Shown: positions 9,051-16,547 of the stretch, piece after piece
Layout of the letters: every line of letters starts with the position of its first letter
Numbering within the stretch: the first letter of the stretch is position 1
Source: JBMOGA01 sp049318625
GTDB lineage: Bacteria > Pseudomonadota > Alphaproteobacteria > Rhizobiales > Hyphomicrobiaceae
NCBI GenBank assembly: GCA_049318625.1
Contig: JBMOGA010000045.1
Coordinates: 1 to 32,705 of the forward strand
Reading direction: 5' to 3'
DNA: 32,705 bases
Position numbers and translations under genes: made by a program
The notes under the pieces: generated by a model
What the model was told of the DNA's origin: nothing
The model's database searches: none
The model's input: only the letters and a program-made list of their open reading frames with translations

Positions 9051-9123
9051 CGCGAAGCGCCCTCGAAAATCACCGTTAACGCGTCGCAGGAAATTACGGC
9101 GAAGCGGGGGCCGGTCGGGCGGA

Positions 9124-10926
9124 CTACAGGATGAAGTCGGAGGCGCGCAGTTCGTAGTGGCCGAGCAGGGCGAATTCGAAGTTGGCGGCGACGCTCGTGT
9201 CGTTGTTGGCCGCAACGATGGTGTGCGCGGTGCCGCCGATCGATTCGTGACGGAACACGAGTTGGGCCGGCGCGGTGATGCGGGACAAGGCCGTCTCGTT
9301 CAGTGTGAACTCCTGGTCGCCGGCGAGCCTCGTGTTGGCATCGATCTGCGACAGGTCGATGCGGTCGGTGCCCTGAACGAAATCCAGGATGACGTCGCGG
9401 GTGAGCGCGGTCTTGCCGGTCTCGGTGGCTTTGACGATGCGGAACGTGTCGGCGCCTGCCCCACCGGTCAGCTTGTCGGCACCGGCACCGCCGACGATCG
9501 TGTCGGCACCGGCGCCACCGTCGAGCGTATCGTTGCCGGCGCCGCCATCGAGATGATCGCTGCCGTCCTGGCCGTGCAGCGTCTCCGCCAACGTGCCGCC
9601 GACAATGGTGTCGCCGTAGGCCGAGCCGCTGATGCCTTCGATGCCCTTGAAGCGGTCGCCGGTGGCATCGCCGCCGGTGCCGCCCTTCATCACGTCGAGG
9701 ATGATGCCGAGGGTCGCGTCGTCGTAGCTGACCCAATCGAAGCCGGTGCCGCCGTTGAGGGTATCGGCTCCGGCGCCGCCGACCAGGGTGTCGTTACCGA
9801 GGCCGCCGTCGAGGGAATCGTTACCCTGACCGCCGGCGAGCCGATTGTTGGCAACGTTGCCGACGATCTTGTCATTGCCACTGCCGCCGATCGCGTTCTC
9901 GATCAGGGAGCGCGTGTCCTTTTTGAAGAGCAGGGCGTTGGCGACGTTGCCGGCGGCGAGCTTTGTGCCGCGGCCGTTGAGGTCGGCGCGTTGGCCCTCG
10001 GCAAACGTGCTCCAGGCGCCGGGCGCCAGATTGAGGGTCAGGTTGCTGGCGTAGTCGGACAGATCGTAGGTGTCGGTGCCGCCGCCGTCCCACACCGTCA
10101 TGAAGACCCGATTGCCGGCCGGGGTGCCCTGCGAGATGCCGTTGATCTCCATGGCGCCCGTCGATGCGCTCCACTTGTAGACGGTATCTCCGGCGTTGGT
10201 CGCGTAGTTGGCGCCGTAGAGCTTCTGGATGGCCGCGATGTCGTAGAGCATCAGCGACTGGGCGTAGCTCGCGCTTTCGTTGACGTAGCCCGTGCGCACG
10301 CTCGCCCCCGCGTAGGAGGCGTAGGTCATCACGGTGTATTCCATGCTGTTGGCGGCGCCGGTCAGCGCCTTGAAGGAGCCCGAGGCCTCGTGGGCATGCT
10401 TCAAGCCGACGGCGTGGCCGAGTTCGTGCAGAACCGTGTGGAAGGCGTAGTTGCCGACCTGCGGCGCTGCGTACCAGCCCTTCGACTGGTTGAACCAGAC
10501 GTCGCCGCCCTGTTCCTCCGCCGTCGGATAGTAGGCCCAGGCGGTGCCGGGCATGTCGGATTGGGCGAAGCGCAGCGTGCCGGCGCCGGCGGCTGCGGCC
10601 GTGAAGCTCAGATTGGAGACCGAGGAGAACATGCCGAGCGCGGCGACGATGGCGCTCTGCTGGGTGGCGTTGACGGCGGCGAAGTTGTTCTGGGCCTCGC
10701 CCGTGTAGCCGTACTGTCCGGCACTGGTCGGAAAGCTATAGGTGATGTTCGGGGACGACCATTTGACGCCGCTGAGCAAGCCGTCGACGGTGGCGATGCG
10801 GGTCGAACCGACTCCCTCGCTGGACGCCTCCCCGGCGGCGACCGGCCCGAAGGCGGGCTCGAAACCGCGGGCGTGGGCAGAGACCGGGGTGCCCTTCTTG
10901 CCGGACGCAGAACACAGGACGCACAT
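9124..10926 (-). CDS. Serralysin-like M10 RTX metalloprotease, copy 1
   Basis: Secreted zinc endopeptidase of family M10B. The catalytic domain (about 45-340) has the zinc motif HELGHAVGLKH at 167-177 and the Met-turn VMTY at 199-202 with the tyrosine ligand Y202. GGGTDTYDLSDY (281-292) marks the junction to the C-terminal domain. Two blocks of calcium-binding RTX nonapeptides (GGxGxDxLx) lie at about 346-397 and 436-494. The protein ends in DFIL, an acidic residue plus three hydrophobic residues, which is the classic extreme C-terminal signal for type I secretion. There is no Sec signal peptide. The start ATG follows GGAG by seven bases. The first residues are Met-Cys-Val-Leu-Cys, and these are the only cysteines among 600 residues. 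No inhibitor or exporter gene is adjacent; a close paralogue lies upstream at 11086-12894. Confidence 0.96.
   Translation of the reverse strand: MCVLCSASGKKGTPVSAHARGFEPAFGPVAAGEASSEGVGSTRIATVDGLLSGVKWSSPNITYSFPTSAGQYGYTGEAQNNFAAVNATQQSAIVAALGMFSSVSNLSFTAAAAGAGTLRFAQSDMPGTAWAYYPTAEEQGGDVWFNQSKGWYAAPQVGNYAFHTVLHELGHAVGLKHAHEASGSFKALTGAANSMEYTVMTYASYAGASVRTGYVNESASYAQSLMLYDIAAIQKLYGANYATNAGDTVYKWSASTGAMEINGISQGTPAGNRVFMTVWDGGGTDTYDLSDYASNLTLNLAPGAWSTFAEGQRADLNGRGTKLAAGNVANALLFKKDTRSLIENAIGGSGNDKIVGNVANNRLAGGQGNDSLDGGLGNDTLVGGAGADTLNGGTGFDWVSYDDATLGIILDVMKGGTGGDATGDRFKGIEGISGSAYGDTIVGGTLAETLHGQDGSDHLDGGAGNDTLDGGAGADTIVGGAGADKLTGGAGADTFRIVKATETGKTALTRDVILDFVQGTDRIDLSQIDANTRLAGDQEFTLNETALSRITAPAQLVFRHESIGGTAHTIVAANNDTSVAANFEFALLGHYELRASDFIL
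9445..9891 (-). repeat. RTX-encoding degenerate 27-bp repeats, copy 1
   Basis: Two clusters of tandem 27-base units (9736-9891 and 9445-9621) encode the GGxGxDxLx nonapeptides that bind calcium in a beta-roll. They are separated by about 38 non-repetitive codons. Conservation is at the protein level with third-position drift. The plus strand over this segment reads as repeated GCCGCC...GTCG motifs, which explains the long antisense open frame. Confidence 0.9.
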
Positions 10927-11001
10927 GCACAGACTCCGGGCGGTCGACGGGACGGCTCACAGGAGTTGGCAGTGTACGGGTGTGCAACCTTTGATTGTTT
11001 T

Positions 11002-11027
11002 AAGCGGACCGATAAAGTTGTCCGCTT
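11002..11027. promoter_or_regulatory. Inverted repeat upstream of protease copy 1
   Basis: AAGCGGAC (11002-11009) and GTCCGCTT (11020-11027) are perfect 8-bp arms around a 10-base AT-rich centre, 76 bases upstream of the copy 1 start and 59 bases after the copy 2 stop. Neither strand has a T run after it, so it is not a clear intrinsic terminator. It could be an operator or a processing or stability hairpin in the intergenic transcript. No function is shown. Confidence 0.45.
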
Positions 11028-11085
11028 GGGCGGCATCCCGCGGCTGCCGGCGGTGGTCCGAGCGCGGTCGTTACGCGGGTGGTTT

Positions 11086-12894
11086 CTAAAGGATGAACTG
11101 GGCTTGCGACAACGTCACGGCCCCGATCAGCGCGATCGAGAAGTCGGCAGCCAGATTGGCGTTGGTGTTGCCTTCGACGAGGGTGATGACGGTGCCGTCG
11201 GCCTGGCTCGTGGTCCGATAGATCAGCTGGCCAGCGGCGGTCAGCGTGGCGCCCTCGTCCAACAGCGTGAAGCTCTGGTTTCCCGAGACCGCCGTGTTGG
11301 CATCGATCAGGGACAGGTCGATGAGATCTTCGATGTCGCTGAAGTCGAGGATGAGGTCGCGATTGATCGCCGTCTTGCCGCTGTCCACCGTTGCGTTGAA
11401 CCGGAATACGTCGGCGCCCGTGCCGCCGGTCAACCGGTCGGCACCGGCGCCGCCCACGATGGTGTCGTCGCCCGCGCCACCATACAGCGTATCGGCGCCG
11501 GCGAGCCCCATGAGGAGGTCGGCGCCGTCGGCACCGTCGAGGCTGTTCGCCGAGGACGATCCGGACAAGGTGTCGGCGTGAGTGGATCCAATCAGCCCCT
11601 CGATGCCGACGTAGCGGTCGCCGACGGCGTCGCCGGCGCGGGCGGTGGAGTTCGACAGGTGGGCGACGACGCCGGCATCGGACGACAGATAAGAGGCCCA
11701 GTCGTACCCTGCGCCGCCGTTCAACGTATCGGCACCGGTGCCGCCGTCGAGCGTATCGGCGCCATTGCCGCCCGCCAGGCTGTCGTTGCCGGCGCCGCCT
11801 TGCAGCAGATTCGCGGCGTTGTTGCCGGTGATCTTGTCGTTGCCGGTGCCGCCGACCGCGTTTTCGATCAGGGCGCGGGGGTCGTTCTCGAACAGCTGCG
11901 CGTTGGCGATGTTGCCGGGTGGGCGCTTGGTGCCGGCGCCGTTGAGCGCGGCGAGTTGGGCGGTGGATACGGTGCTCCAGCTACCCGGCAGTAGGCTGAT
12001 CTTGAGATTGGTCGCGTAGTTGGAGAAGTCGTAGGTGTCGATCCCGCCACCGTCCCAAACGGTCATGAAAATGGTGTTGGAGACCGGGTCGCCCTGCTCC
12101 ACGCCGTCGATCCGGAACGCGCCCGTCAGAGGGTCCCATCGATAGGTCGTATCATCGGCATTATGGTCGTAGTTGGCGCCATAGAGCTGTTGGAGTGCGC
12201 GGATGTCGTTGATCATCAGCGACTGTGCGTAGCCGCCTTCGGCATTCGTGTAGCCGGTGAGCCGGGCCCCCGCGTAGGAGGCATAGGACATGACGGAATA
12301 CGCCATGCTGTTGTTGGCTCCGCTCACGGATCGGAAGGCGCCGGCCGTCTCGTGGGGATGCTTGAGCCCGAGTGCATGGCCGATCTCGTGCAGGACGGCT
12401 TGGAAGGCGTAGTTGCCGATCTCGGGAGCATCGAACCAACCGGTCGAGGCATTGAACCAGATATCGCCGCCTTGCTCTTCGTCACCGTCCGGATAGTACG
12501 CCCACGCGGTGCCCGGCAGGTCGGAGCGGGCGAAGCGCAGCAGGCCTTCGCCGGGCGCCGCGGCGGTGAAGGTGAGACCCGACACAGCCGAGATCATGCC
12601 GAGCACCTTGTGGATGGCGGCCTGCTGGGCGGCGTTCACGGCGGAGAAGTTGGTCTGCGCCTCGCCGGTATAGGCGTAGTCGTCGGCGCTGCTCGGGAAA
12701 CTGTAAGTCAGGCTCGTGCTGGCCCATTTCGTGCCCATCAGTAGCCCGTCGATGGCGGATACCCCCGTCGGGCCAAACGTCGTCACCGTGCCGATGGTGC
12801 CGGTGCCGACAGGGCTCGCCCACCCGGCAGTCTGTTGACTGGTCGCCGGTCCAGATCTCGAGCCCTGGGTATTGGCATTGCACAAGATGCACAT
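11086..12894 (-). CDS. Serralysin-like M10 RTX metalloprotease, copy 2
   Basis: Paralogue of the neighbouring protease with the same layout over 602 residues. The zinc motif is HEIGHALGLKH at 169-179 and the Met-turn is VMSY at 201-204. The junction is GGGIDTYDFSNY near 282-293, RTX blocks lie at about 348-399 and 437-497, and the C-terminus is AQFIL. The last acidic position before the hydrophobic end is replaced by Gln, so the secretion signal is slightly less canonical than DFIL of copy 1. The N-terminus is Met-Cys-Ile-Leu-Cys and again holds the only two cysteines. Residues 6-45 differ from copy 1, while the catalytic domain is largely identical by eye. The ATG at 12894 sits behind a good GGGGAAG site. 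The two genes are 159 bases apart on the same strand, consistent with tandem duplication and possible cotranscription. An inhibitor of the Inh type was looked for and not seen. Confidence 0.96.
   Translation of the reverse strand: MCILCNANTQGSRSGPATSQQTAGWASPVGTGTIGTVTTFGPTGVSAIDGLLMGTKWASTSLTYSFPSSADDYAYTGEAQTNFSAVNAAQQAAIHKVLGMISAVSGLTFTAAAPGEGLLRFARSDLPGTAWAYYPDGDEEQGGDIWFNASTGWFDAPEIGNYAFQAVLHEIGHALGLKHPHETAGAFRSVSGANNSMAYSVMSYASYAGARLTGYTNAEGGYAQSLMINDIRALQQLYGANYDHNADDTTYRWDPLTGAFRIDGVEQGDPVSNTIFMTVWDGGGIDTYDFSNYATNLKISLLPGSWSTVSTAQLAALNGAGTKRPPGNIANAQLFENDPRALIENAVGGTGNDKITGNNAANLLQGGAGNDSLAGGNGADTLDGGTGADTLNGGAGYDWASYLSSDAGVVAHLSNSTARAGDAVGDRYVGIEGLIGSTHADTLSGSSSANSLDGADGADLLMGLAGADTLYGGAGDDTIVGGAGADRLTGGTGADVFRFNATVDSGKTAINRDLILDFSDIEDLIDLSLIDANTAVSGNQSFTLLDEGATLTAAGQLIYRTTSQADGTVITLVEGNTNANLAADFSIALIGAVTLSQAQFIL
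11404..11853 (-). repeat. RTX-encoding degenerate 27-bp repeats, copy 2
   Basis: Two clusters (11698-11853 and 11404-11586) encode the calcium-binding nonapeptides of the second protease, arranged as in copy 1. The second cluster is more degenerate (GSSSANSLDGADGADLL), with several units lacking the full GGxGxD core. Confidence 0.88.
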
Positions 12895-12911
12895 TGTCTG
12901 CTTCCCCAGTT

Positions 12912-12927
12912 TGGCGGGTCCCCGCCA
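12912..12927. promoter_or_regulatory. Perfect palindrome in the 5' leader of protease copy 2
   Basis: TGGCGGG (12912-12918) pairs with CCCGCCA (12921-12927), a 7-bp perfect repeat (or 6 bp with a four-base loop). It lies directly upstream of the GGGGAAG ribosome binding site (about 12902-12908, minus strand) of the protease that starts at 12894. In the mRNA it would be a hairpin next to the binding site; as DNA it could be an operator. Function is inferred from position only. Confidence 0.45.
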
Positions 12928-13685
12928 GCGTCTGGATACTCGCAGGCGACGTGCTCATATTGTCTTTCGACGGATCATATGGCTTGGAACAACTGAGAAC
13001 AGCCCTAACGAAGTGTTGCCCCGGGGAAGGGCTCAGGGACTTCCGACTGTTGCGCCGGTCGGGCTCCATGGGGTGGGTGATTCGTGGCCTGCGGCGGCTC
13101 GAACCCCGTCGGCGGGCGATTGGGCTTGGCGGTCGGCCTCAAAACGCCTCAAAGGGCGATCAGATGTTTAGCGGCCTCCCGGTCGGGGTTGCCCGGTCCG
13201 GCTTGTCTGACAGTGTGACCCAAGCACAACGGTGCGGCGGGTGGGTGCCCACTTTGAGCCATAAATGATGTGCGCTTGCAGACCTGAACGGCGGCTGAAC
13301 GACAGTTGTGTGACGGCGGTCAGGGTGCCAAGGCTGAACTTCGGCGTGTGGTTGCGTCGCAGGACCTAGTCGGGGTCGGCCGGGGACTGCGTCCCCGGAC
13401 TCGGGAAGCGGCCGAACTGGAAGGCAGGAGCGATGGACGCGGAATCGATCGCCGGCTCGAGATTGGCTTGGTCCCTGGAGCTTGTCCGGGCGGCGTGCCG
13501 AGGTGAGCGGGCGGCTGGCGGGATCGTGTTGGGGAAGACGAGTGCGCCCGAACGGCGGCGCTCGGCGTGGAAAGCGTCGGGGGGCGGCTATCAGGGTGGT
13601 GTTCTCAGAAAATTCGCCGATCCGGTGGTGGTGGCCCGTCAGGGCGCACGCACGCATGGCGGCGGCAAGGCGGAAGTGACTTGCT
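12928..13685. other. Long intergenic region between protease copy 2 and the exoR-like gene
   Basis: About 760 bases without a supportable gene, between two divergently transcribed genes, so promoters for both should lie here. Several frames of 60-165 codons are open on both strands, but they are rich in Arg, Pro and Gly, lack ribosome sites and motifs, and overlap one another. No convincing -35/-10 pair, terminator, repeat or RNA fold was found by eye. The part 12950-13010 is less GC-rich than the rest. Confidence 0.4.
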
Positions 13686-14711
13686 ATGCGGATGTTTGAG
13701 CGAGCGCTCGCGCTTGTTCTTCTGGTGACGGTGCTGCCGATGACGGCCGCCGCTGCGGGGCGCGTGGACGGCGCGCCGCCTCAGGTGGTTCTGGACCAAG
13801 GCCTCAAGGCCTATCGGTCCGGCAAGCTATCGGTTGCCATTCCTGCGCTCGAGCAGGTTGCGGCCGTGGACAGCCGCGAGGGCTTCCTGGCCCAGTTCTA
13901 TCTCGGCCGGATCTATTCCGACAATTCGCACCCGCTGACGGACCACGCCAAGGCCTACATGCTCTACCAGCGGATTGCCGATGCTTATGCGGACATCGAT
14001 CCCGATGACGATCAGCGCGCTCCATTCGTCGCCAAGGCGCTGCTGGCGCTGGCCAGTTATCTGCGCCAGGGCGTGAGTGGCATCGGTCTCAAGGCCGACA
14101 CCGAACGGGCCGCCCAATACCTGCATCACGCGGCGACCTTCTTCGCCGACGAGGACGCGCAGTTCGAATTGGCCAAACTGTTTCTGACCGGGGACGGGAT
14201 CTCCCCCGATGTGCGGCGGGCCGTCCACTGGTTCTCGGTGCTGAGCCAGCGGGGGCATCCCGGCGCCCAGGCGTTCCTGGCGGATCTCTACTGGCGCGGC
14301 CGTCATGTTCCGAAGAATGCCGAGCGCGCGCTGGCGCTTGCTACGTTGGCCGCCGAAGGGGCGCCGAGTACCGAGCGGATCTGGATCGAGGATATCTATC
14401 ACCGCATCTACTGCGGCACTTCGGACGGGCAACGTTCCGATGCTGGTGGTGTGGTCGCCGACTGGCGCCACAAGTACGGCCGGGCGCCCGAGCCCGAGCG
14501 TCCGAATGGGCTTTGGACCACGCCGACCCGGGCCTGCGACGACGGCCGTATCGTGCCGGTGCCGGCCACCAATCGGCGGGGAACAGAGGGGGCTGTCCGG
14601 GCGATGGGGACCGAGCTTCAGGCCGGCAACCCCGATGTCGCGACGGCGGCGACAGCAGCGCCCGCCAGCACGCTGCTCGAGATCGGTACGCGGCCGGTTC
14701 GCAATCCCTGA
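13686..14711 (+). CDS. exoR: ExoR-like periplasmic Sel1-repeat protein
   Basis: Likely homologue of ExoR, the periplasmic Sel1-repeat protein that in Sinorhizobium and Agrobacterium inhibits the ExoS-ChvI two-component system and so represses exopolysaccharide genes. A signal peptide is clear (MRMFERALALVLLVTVLP, likely cut after TAAAA near residue 24). The pattern then follows ExoR as I remember it: ALKAYRSGK-like repeat 1 ending in LGRIYSDN, then AYMLYQRIAD, FVAKALLALASYLRQGV, AAQYLHHAATFFADEDAQFELAKLFLTG, and AVHWFSVLSQRGHPGAQAFLADLYWRG. At 341 residues it is longer than S. meliloti ExoR (about 268). The extra C-terminal part (about 255-341) is Pro/Ala-rich with two cysteines and no recognised domain. 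It converges on xthA with an 18-base gap. The family is fairly sure; the regulatory role is inferred. Confidence 0.75.
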   Translation: MRMFERALALVLLVTVLPMTAAAAGRVDGAPPQVVLDQGLKAYRSGKLSVAIPALEQVAAVDSREGFLAQFYLGRIYSDNSHPLTDHAKAYMLYQRIADAYADIDPDDDQRAPFVAKALLALASYLRQGVSGIGLKADTERAAQYLHHAATFFADEDAQFELAKLFLTGDGISPDVRRAVHWFSVLSQRGHPGAQAFLADLYWRGRHVPKNAERALALATLAAEGAPSTERIWIEDIYHRIYCGTSDGQRSDAGGVVADWRHKYGRAPEPERPNGLWTTPTRACDDGRIVPVPATNRRGTEGAVRAMGTELQAGNPDVATAATAAPASTLLEIGTRPVRNP

Positions 14712-14729
14712 TCGGGGCTCGTCCAGGGC

Positions 14730-15512
14730 TCAGATCGCAATCTCGACCCAAACCGGCACGTGGTCGGACGGCTTCTCCCAGGCGCGCGTCTGCTTGTCGA
14801 TGCCGGTTGCGATGAGCCGATCGGCAGCCTGGGGCGACAGCAGCACGTGATCGATGCGGATACCGTCGTTCTTCTGCCAAGCGCCGGCCTGATAGTCCCA
14901 GAACGTATAGAGGTCTTCCCCGGGGGCGGTGGCGCGGATGGCGTCAGTCCAGCCCTGTGCGAGCAGCGATCGGAAGGCTGCCCGGCTCTCTGGCTGGAAG
15001 AGCGCATCGCCGGTCCAGCGGTCTGGAAATCGGGCGTCGCGCGGTTCGGGGATGACATTGAAGTCGCCGGCCAGTATGGCCGGCATTTCCAGAGCGAGCA
15101 GGCCACGGGCGTGGCGATGCAGACGTTCCATCCAAGCCAGTTTGTAGGTGAATTTGTCGGTGCCGACCGGATTGCCGTTGGGGAGATAGAGGCCGCCGAT
15201 CCGAAGGGCCCCGTCACCGGTCGCGACGATCGCCTCGATGTAGCGGGCCTGGAGGTCGTCGGTATCGCCGGGGAGCCCGGTCACCACGTCCTCGATCGGG
15301 TGTCGCGACAACAGGGCGACACCGTTGAAACCCTTCTGGCCATGGACGGCCACATTGTAGCCGAGCGCGCTCAGTGACTCGGTCGGGAACAATTCATCGA
15401 CGCATTTGATCTCCTGGAGGCAGGCAATGTCCGGGCGCGCCTCGGCCAGCCATGTCGGCAGGCTCTCCGATCGCGCCTTGATTCCATTGACGTTCCAGGT
15501 TGCGATTTTCAT
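14730..15512 (-). CDS. xthA: Exodeoxyribonuclease III
   Basis: Mg-dependent 3'-5' exonuclease and AP endonuclease of the EEP superfamily, acting in base excision repair. All family motifs are present in 260 residues: TWNVNGI (5-11), LQEIK with metal-binding E34 (32-36), Y109 in GLYLPNGN, GDFN (149-152) with D150 and N152, IDHVL (220-224), and the catalytic SDH pair D250-H251 near the end. Length and start are standard (MKIATWNVNG), with CGGAG five bases before the ATG. The gene ends 18 bases from the convergent exoR-like gene. A TATAAT box 43 bases upstream of the start may be its promoter. Confidence 0.97.
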   Translation of the reverse strand: MKIATWNVNGIKARSESLPTWLAEARPDIACLQEIKCVDELFPTESLSALGYNVAVHGQKGFNGVALLSRHPIEDVVTGLPGDTDDLQARYIEAIVATGDGALRIGGLYLPNGNPVGTDKFTYKLAWMERLHRHARGLLALEMPAILAGDFNVIPEPRDARFPDRWTGDALFQPESRAAFRSLLAQGWTDAIRATAPGEDLYTFWDYQAGAWQKNDGIRIDHVLLSPQAADRLIATGIDKQTRAWEKPSDHVPVWVEIAI

Positions 15513-15554
15513 GTTTACTCCGTCGGCACTTTAACGTTGCAAGTGTTTCGCCAA

Positions 15555-15560
15555 ATTATA
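15555..15560 (-). promoter_or_regulatory. Candidate -10 box for xthA in an AT-rich divergent spacer
   Basis: The minus strand reads TATAAT here, 43 bases upstream of the xthA ATG. The whole stretch 15531-15600 is markedly AT-rich for this genome, as expected of a divergent promoter region for xthA and the small membrane protein at 15624. No good -35 hexamer sits at 16-18 bases (CAATAA is the nearest), so the call rests on the -10 alone. Confidence 0.4.
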
Positions 15561-15623
15561 GAAAAATTAGTCACCAATTATTGAGGCGTACACGCGAGAA
15601 AATGCATCCAGGGAGGTTGTGAT

Positions 15624-15971
15624 ATGGACATTTCTCTTTACCAGAAAACAACCACGAAGCGCCCGGTTTTCGTGCCCGCTCTTGCAGCGGCCAACGTATT
15701 GTTCGCCCTTGTTTGTCTGGTGGCTTGGCCTCATGTCGCGGTGTGGCTGGAGCCGATCGTGAGCTGGGTCAGTGGGCAGTCCATTGGCTTGCACCCGCGA
15801 CCGATGAGCCTGCCGTTCCTGCTGGTCTGGCTGGTGCCGGCCGGCGCTGGTATCGTCGGCTGGACGCTGACCGAATGCGGCACGCTCGCGCTGGAGCGTC
15901 CGATCACCTTGTTTCCACTGGTTTATGCCGCGGCTGCCGTCTTCCTGGCAGTTGTCGACGGCTGGAACTGA
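15624..15971 (+). CDS. Small hypothetical membrane protein (115 aa)
   Basis: Not recognised. The start ATG lies behind CAGGGAGG, one of the best Shine-Dalgarno sites in the window, which makes the gene convincing. Three membrane helices are visible: about residues 16-42 (PVFVPALAAANVLFALVCLV), about 62-84 (LPFLLVWLVPAGAGIVGWTL) and about 94-111 (ITLFPLVYAAAAVFLAVV). The N-terminus is polar with several Lys, and there are no charged motifs suggesting catalysis. It is transcribed divergently from xthA across an AT-rich spacer and converges on erpA. A short inner membrane protein of unknown role is all that can be said. Confidence 0.75.
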   Translation: MDISLYQKTTTKRPVFVPALAAANVLFALVCLVAWPHVAVWLEPIVSWVSGQSIGLHPRPMSLPFLLVWLVPAGAGIVGWTLTECGTLALERPITLFPLVYAAAAVFLAVVDGWN

Positions 15972-16063
15972 GCCGGCGTGAGGCGTGACCGACCGGAACG
16001 GCTTCGCGGAAGGGGCTCGATCACGCCTGGGGGCGAACGGCCCGAACCCGGGAGAAGGTCAAT

Positions 16064-16396
16064 CTAGACGGCAAAGCTCGTCCCGCACCCGCACGATGAC
16101 GATGCGTTGGGGTTATTCACCTTGAACGCGGCGCCGATCAGATCGTCGACGAAGTCCACCTCCGCTCCGAGCAGATAGGGCAGCGACACGGCGTCGACGA
16201 GCAGCCGCGCGCTGCCTTGCGCGACGACGGTATCGTCGGGCGTCGGTTCGGCCGGTAGATCGAACCGGTATTGGAACCCCGAGCAGCCACCACCCTCCAC
16301 GCTCAAGCGCAGGACGGCGGCGGCGCCGTCGGCCGCGGCGATCTGGGCGATGCGACTGGCGGCTCGGTCGGTCAGGCGGACGCTGGGAAGGCTCAT
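16064..16396 (-). CDS. erpA: Iron-sulfur cluster insertion protein ErpA (HesB/IscA family)
   Basis: A-type Fe-S carrier that passes clusters to apoproteins. The 110-residue protein has the three invariant cysteines of the family: C38 in VEGGGCSGFQY, and C102 and C104 in SSSCGCGTSF. VRLTDRAASRI (6-16) and FKVNNPNA (91-98) are further family signatures. The ATG at 16396 gives the standard N-terminus; the frame is open to 16549, but that part overlaps the divergent dgt promoter region and is Arg-rich noise. Divergent pairing with dgt across 151 bases is, from memory, typical of Rhizobiales. ErpA and IscA are hard to separate by sequence; length and context favour ErpA. Confidence 0.92.
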   Translation of the reverse strand: MSLPSVRLTDRAASRIAQIAAADGAAAVLRLSVEGGGCSGFQYRFDLPAEPTPDDTVVAQGSARLLVDAVSLPYLLGAEVDFVDDLIGAAFKVNNPNASSSCGCGTSFAV

Positions 16397-16547
16397 GGCG
16401 AGGGCTCTCGGCTCGGTTCGGCGGGCTCGGGCGCAGAGGCTTGCATGCTGCGAGGAGTCGCGGCAAGGGAAGATGGGGTCGGTCGGACGTCTGGCCAAGG
16501 CCTCATCGCGATCGTGTTGTGACCAGCCGCCGTGCGGAGCGTCAGCC

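Noticed and set aside
9004..11994. Open frame of nearly 1,000 codons on the plus strand across the proteases
   Set aside because: It is the antisense of two genes with full catalytic and RTX motifs. GC-rich third positions and the GGxGxD repeats remove stops on the other strand, and the translation is repetitive Gly/Val/Ala with no domain.
12895..13685. Small genes in the gap before the exoR-like gene
   Set aside because: Several overlapping frames of 60-165 codons exist, but none has a ribosome site, plausible composition or motif.
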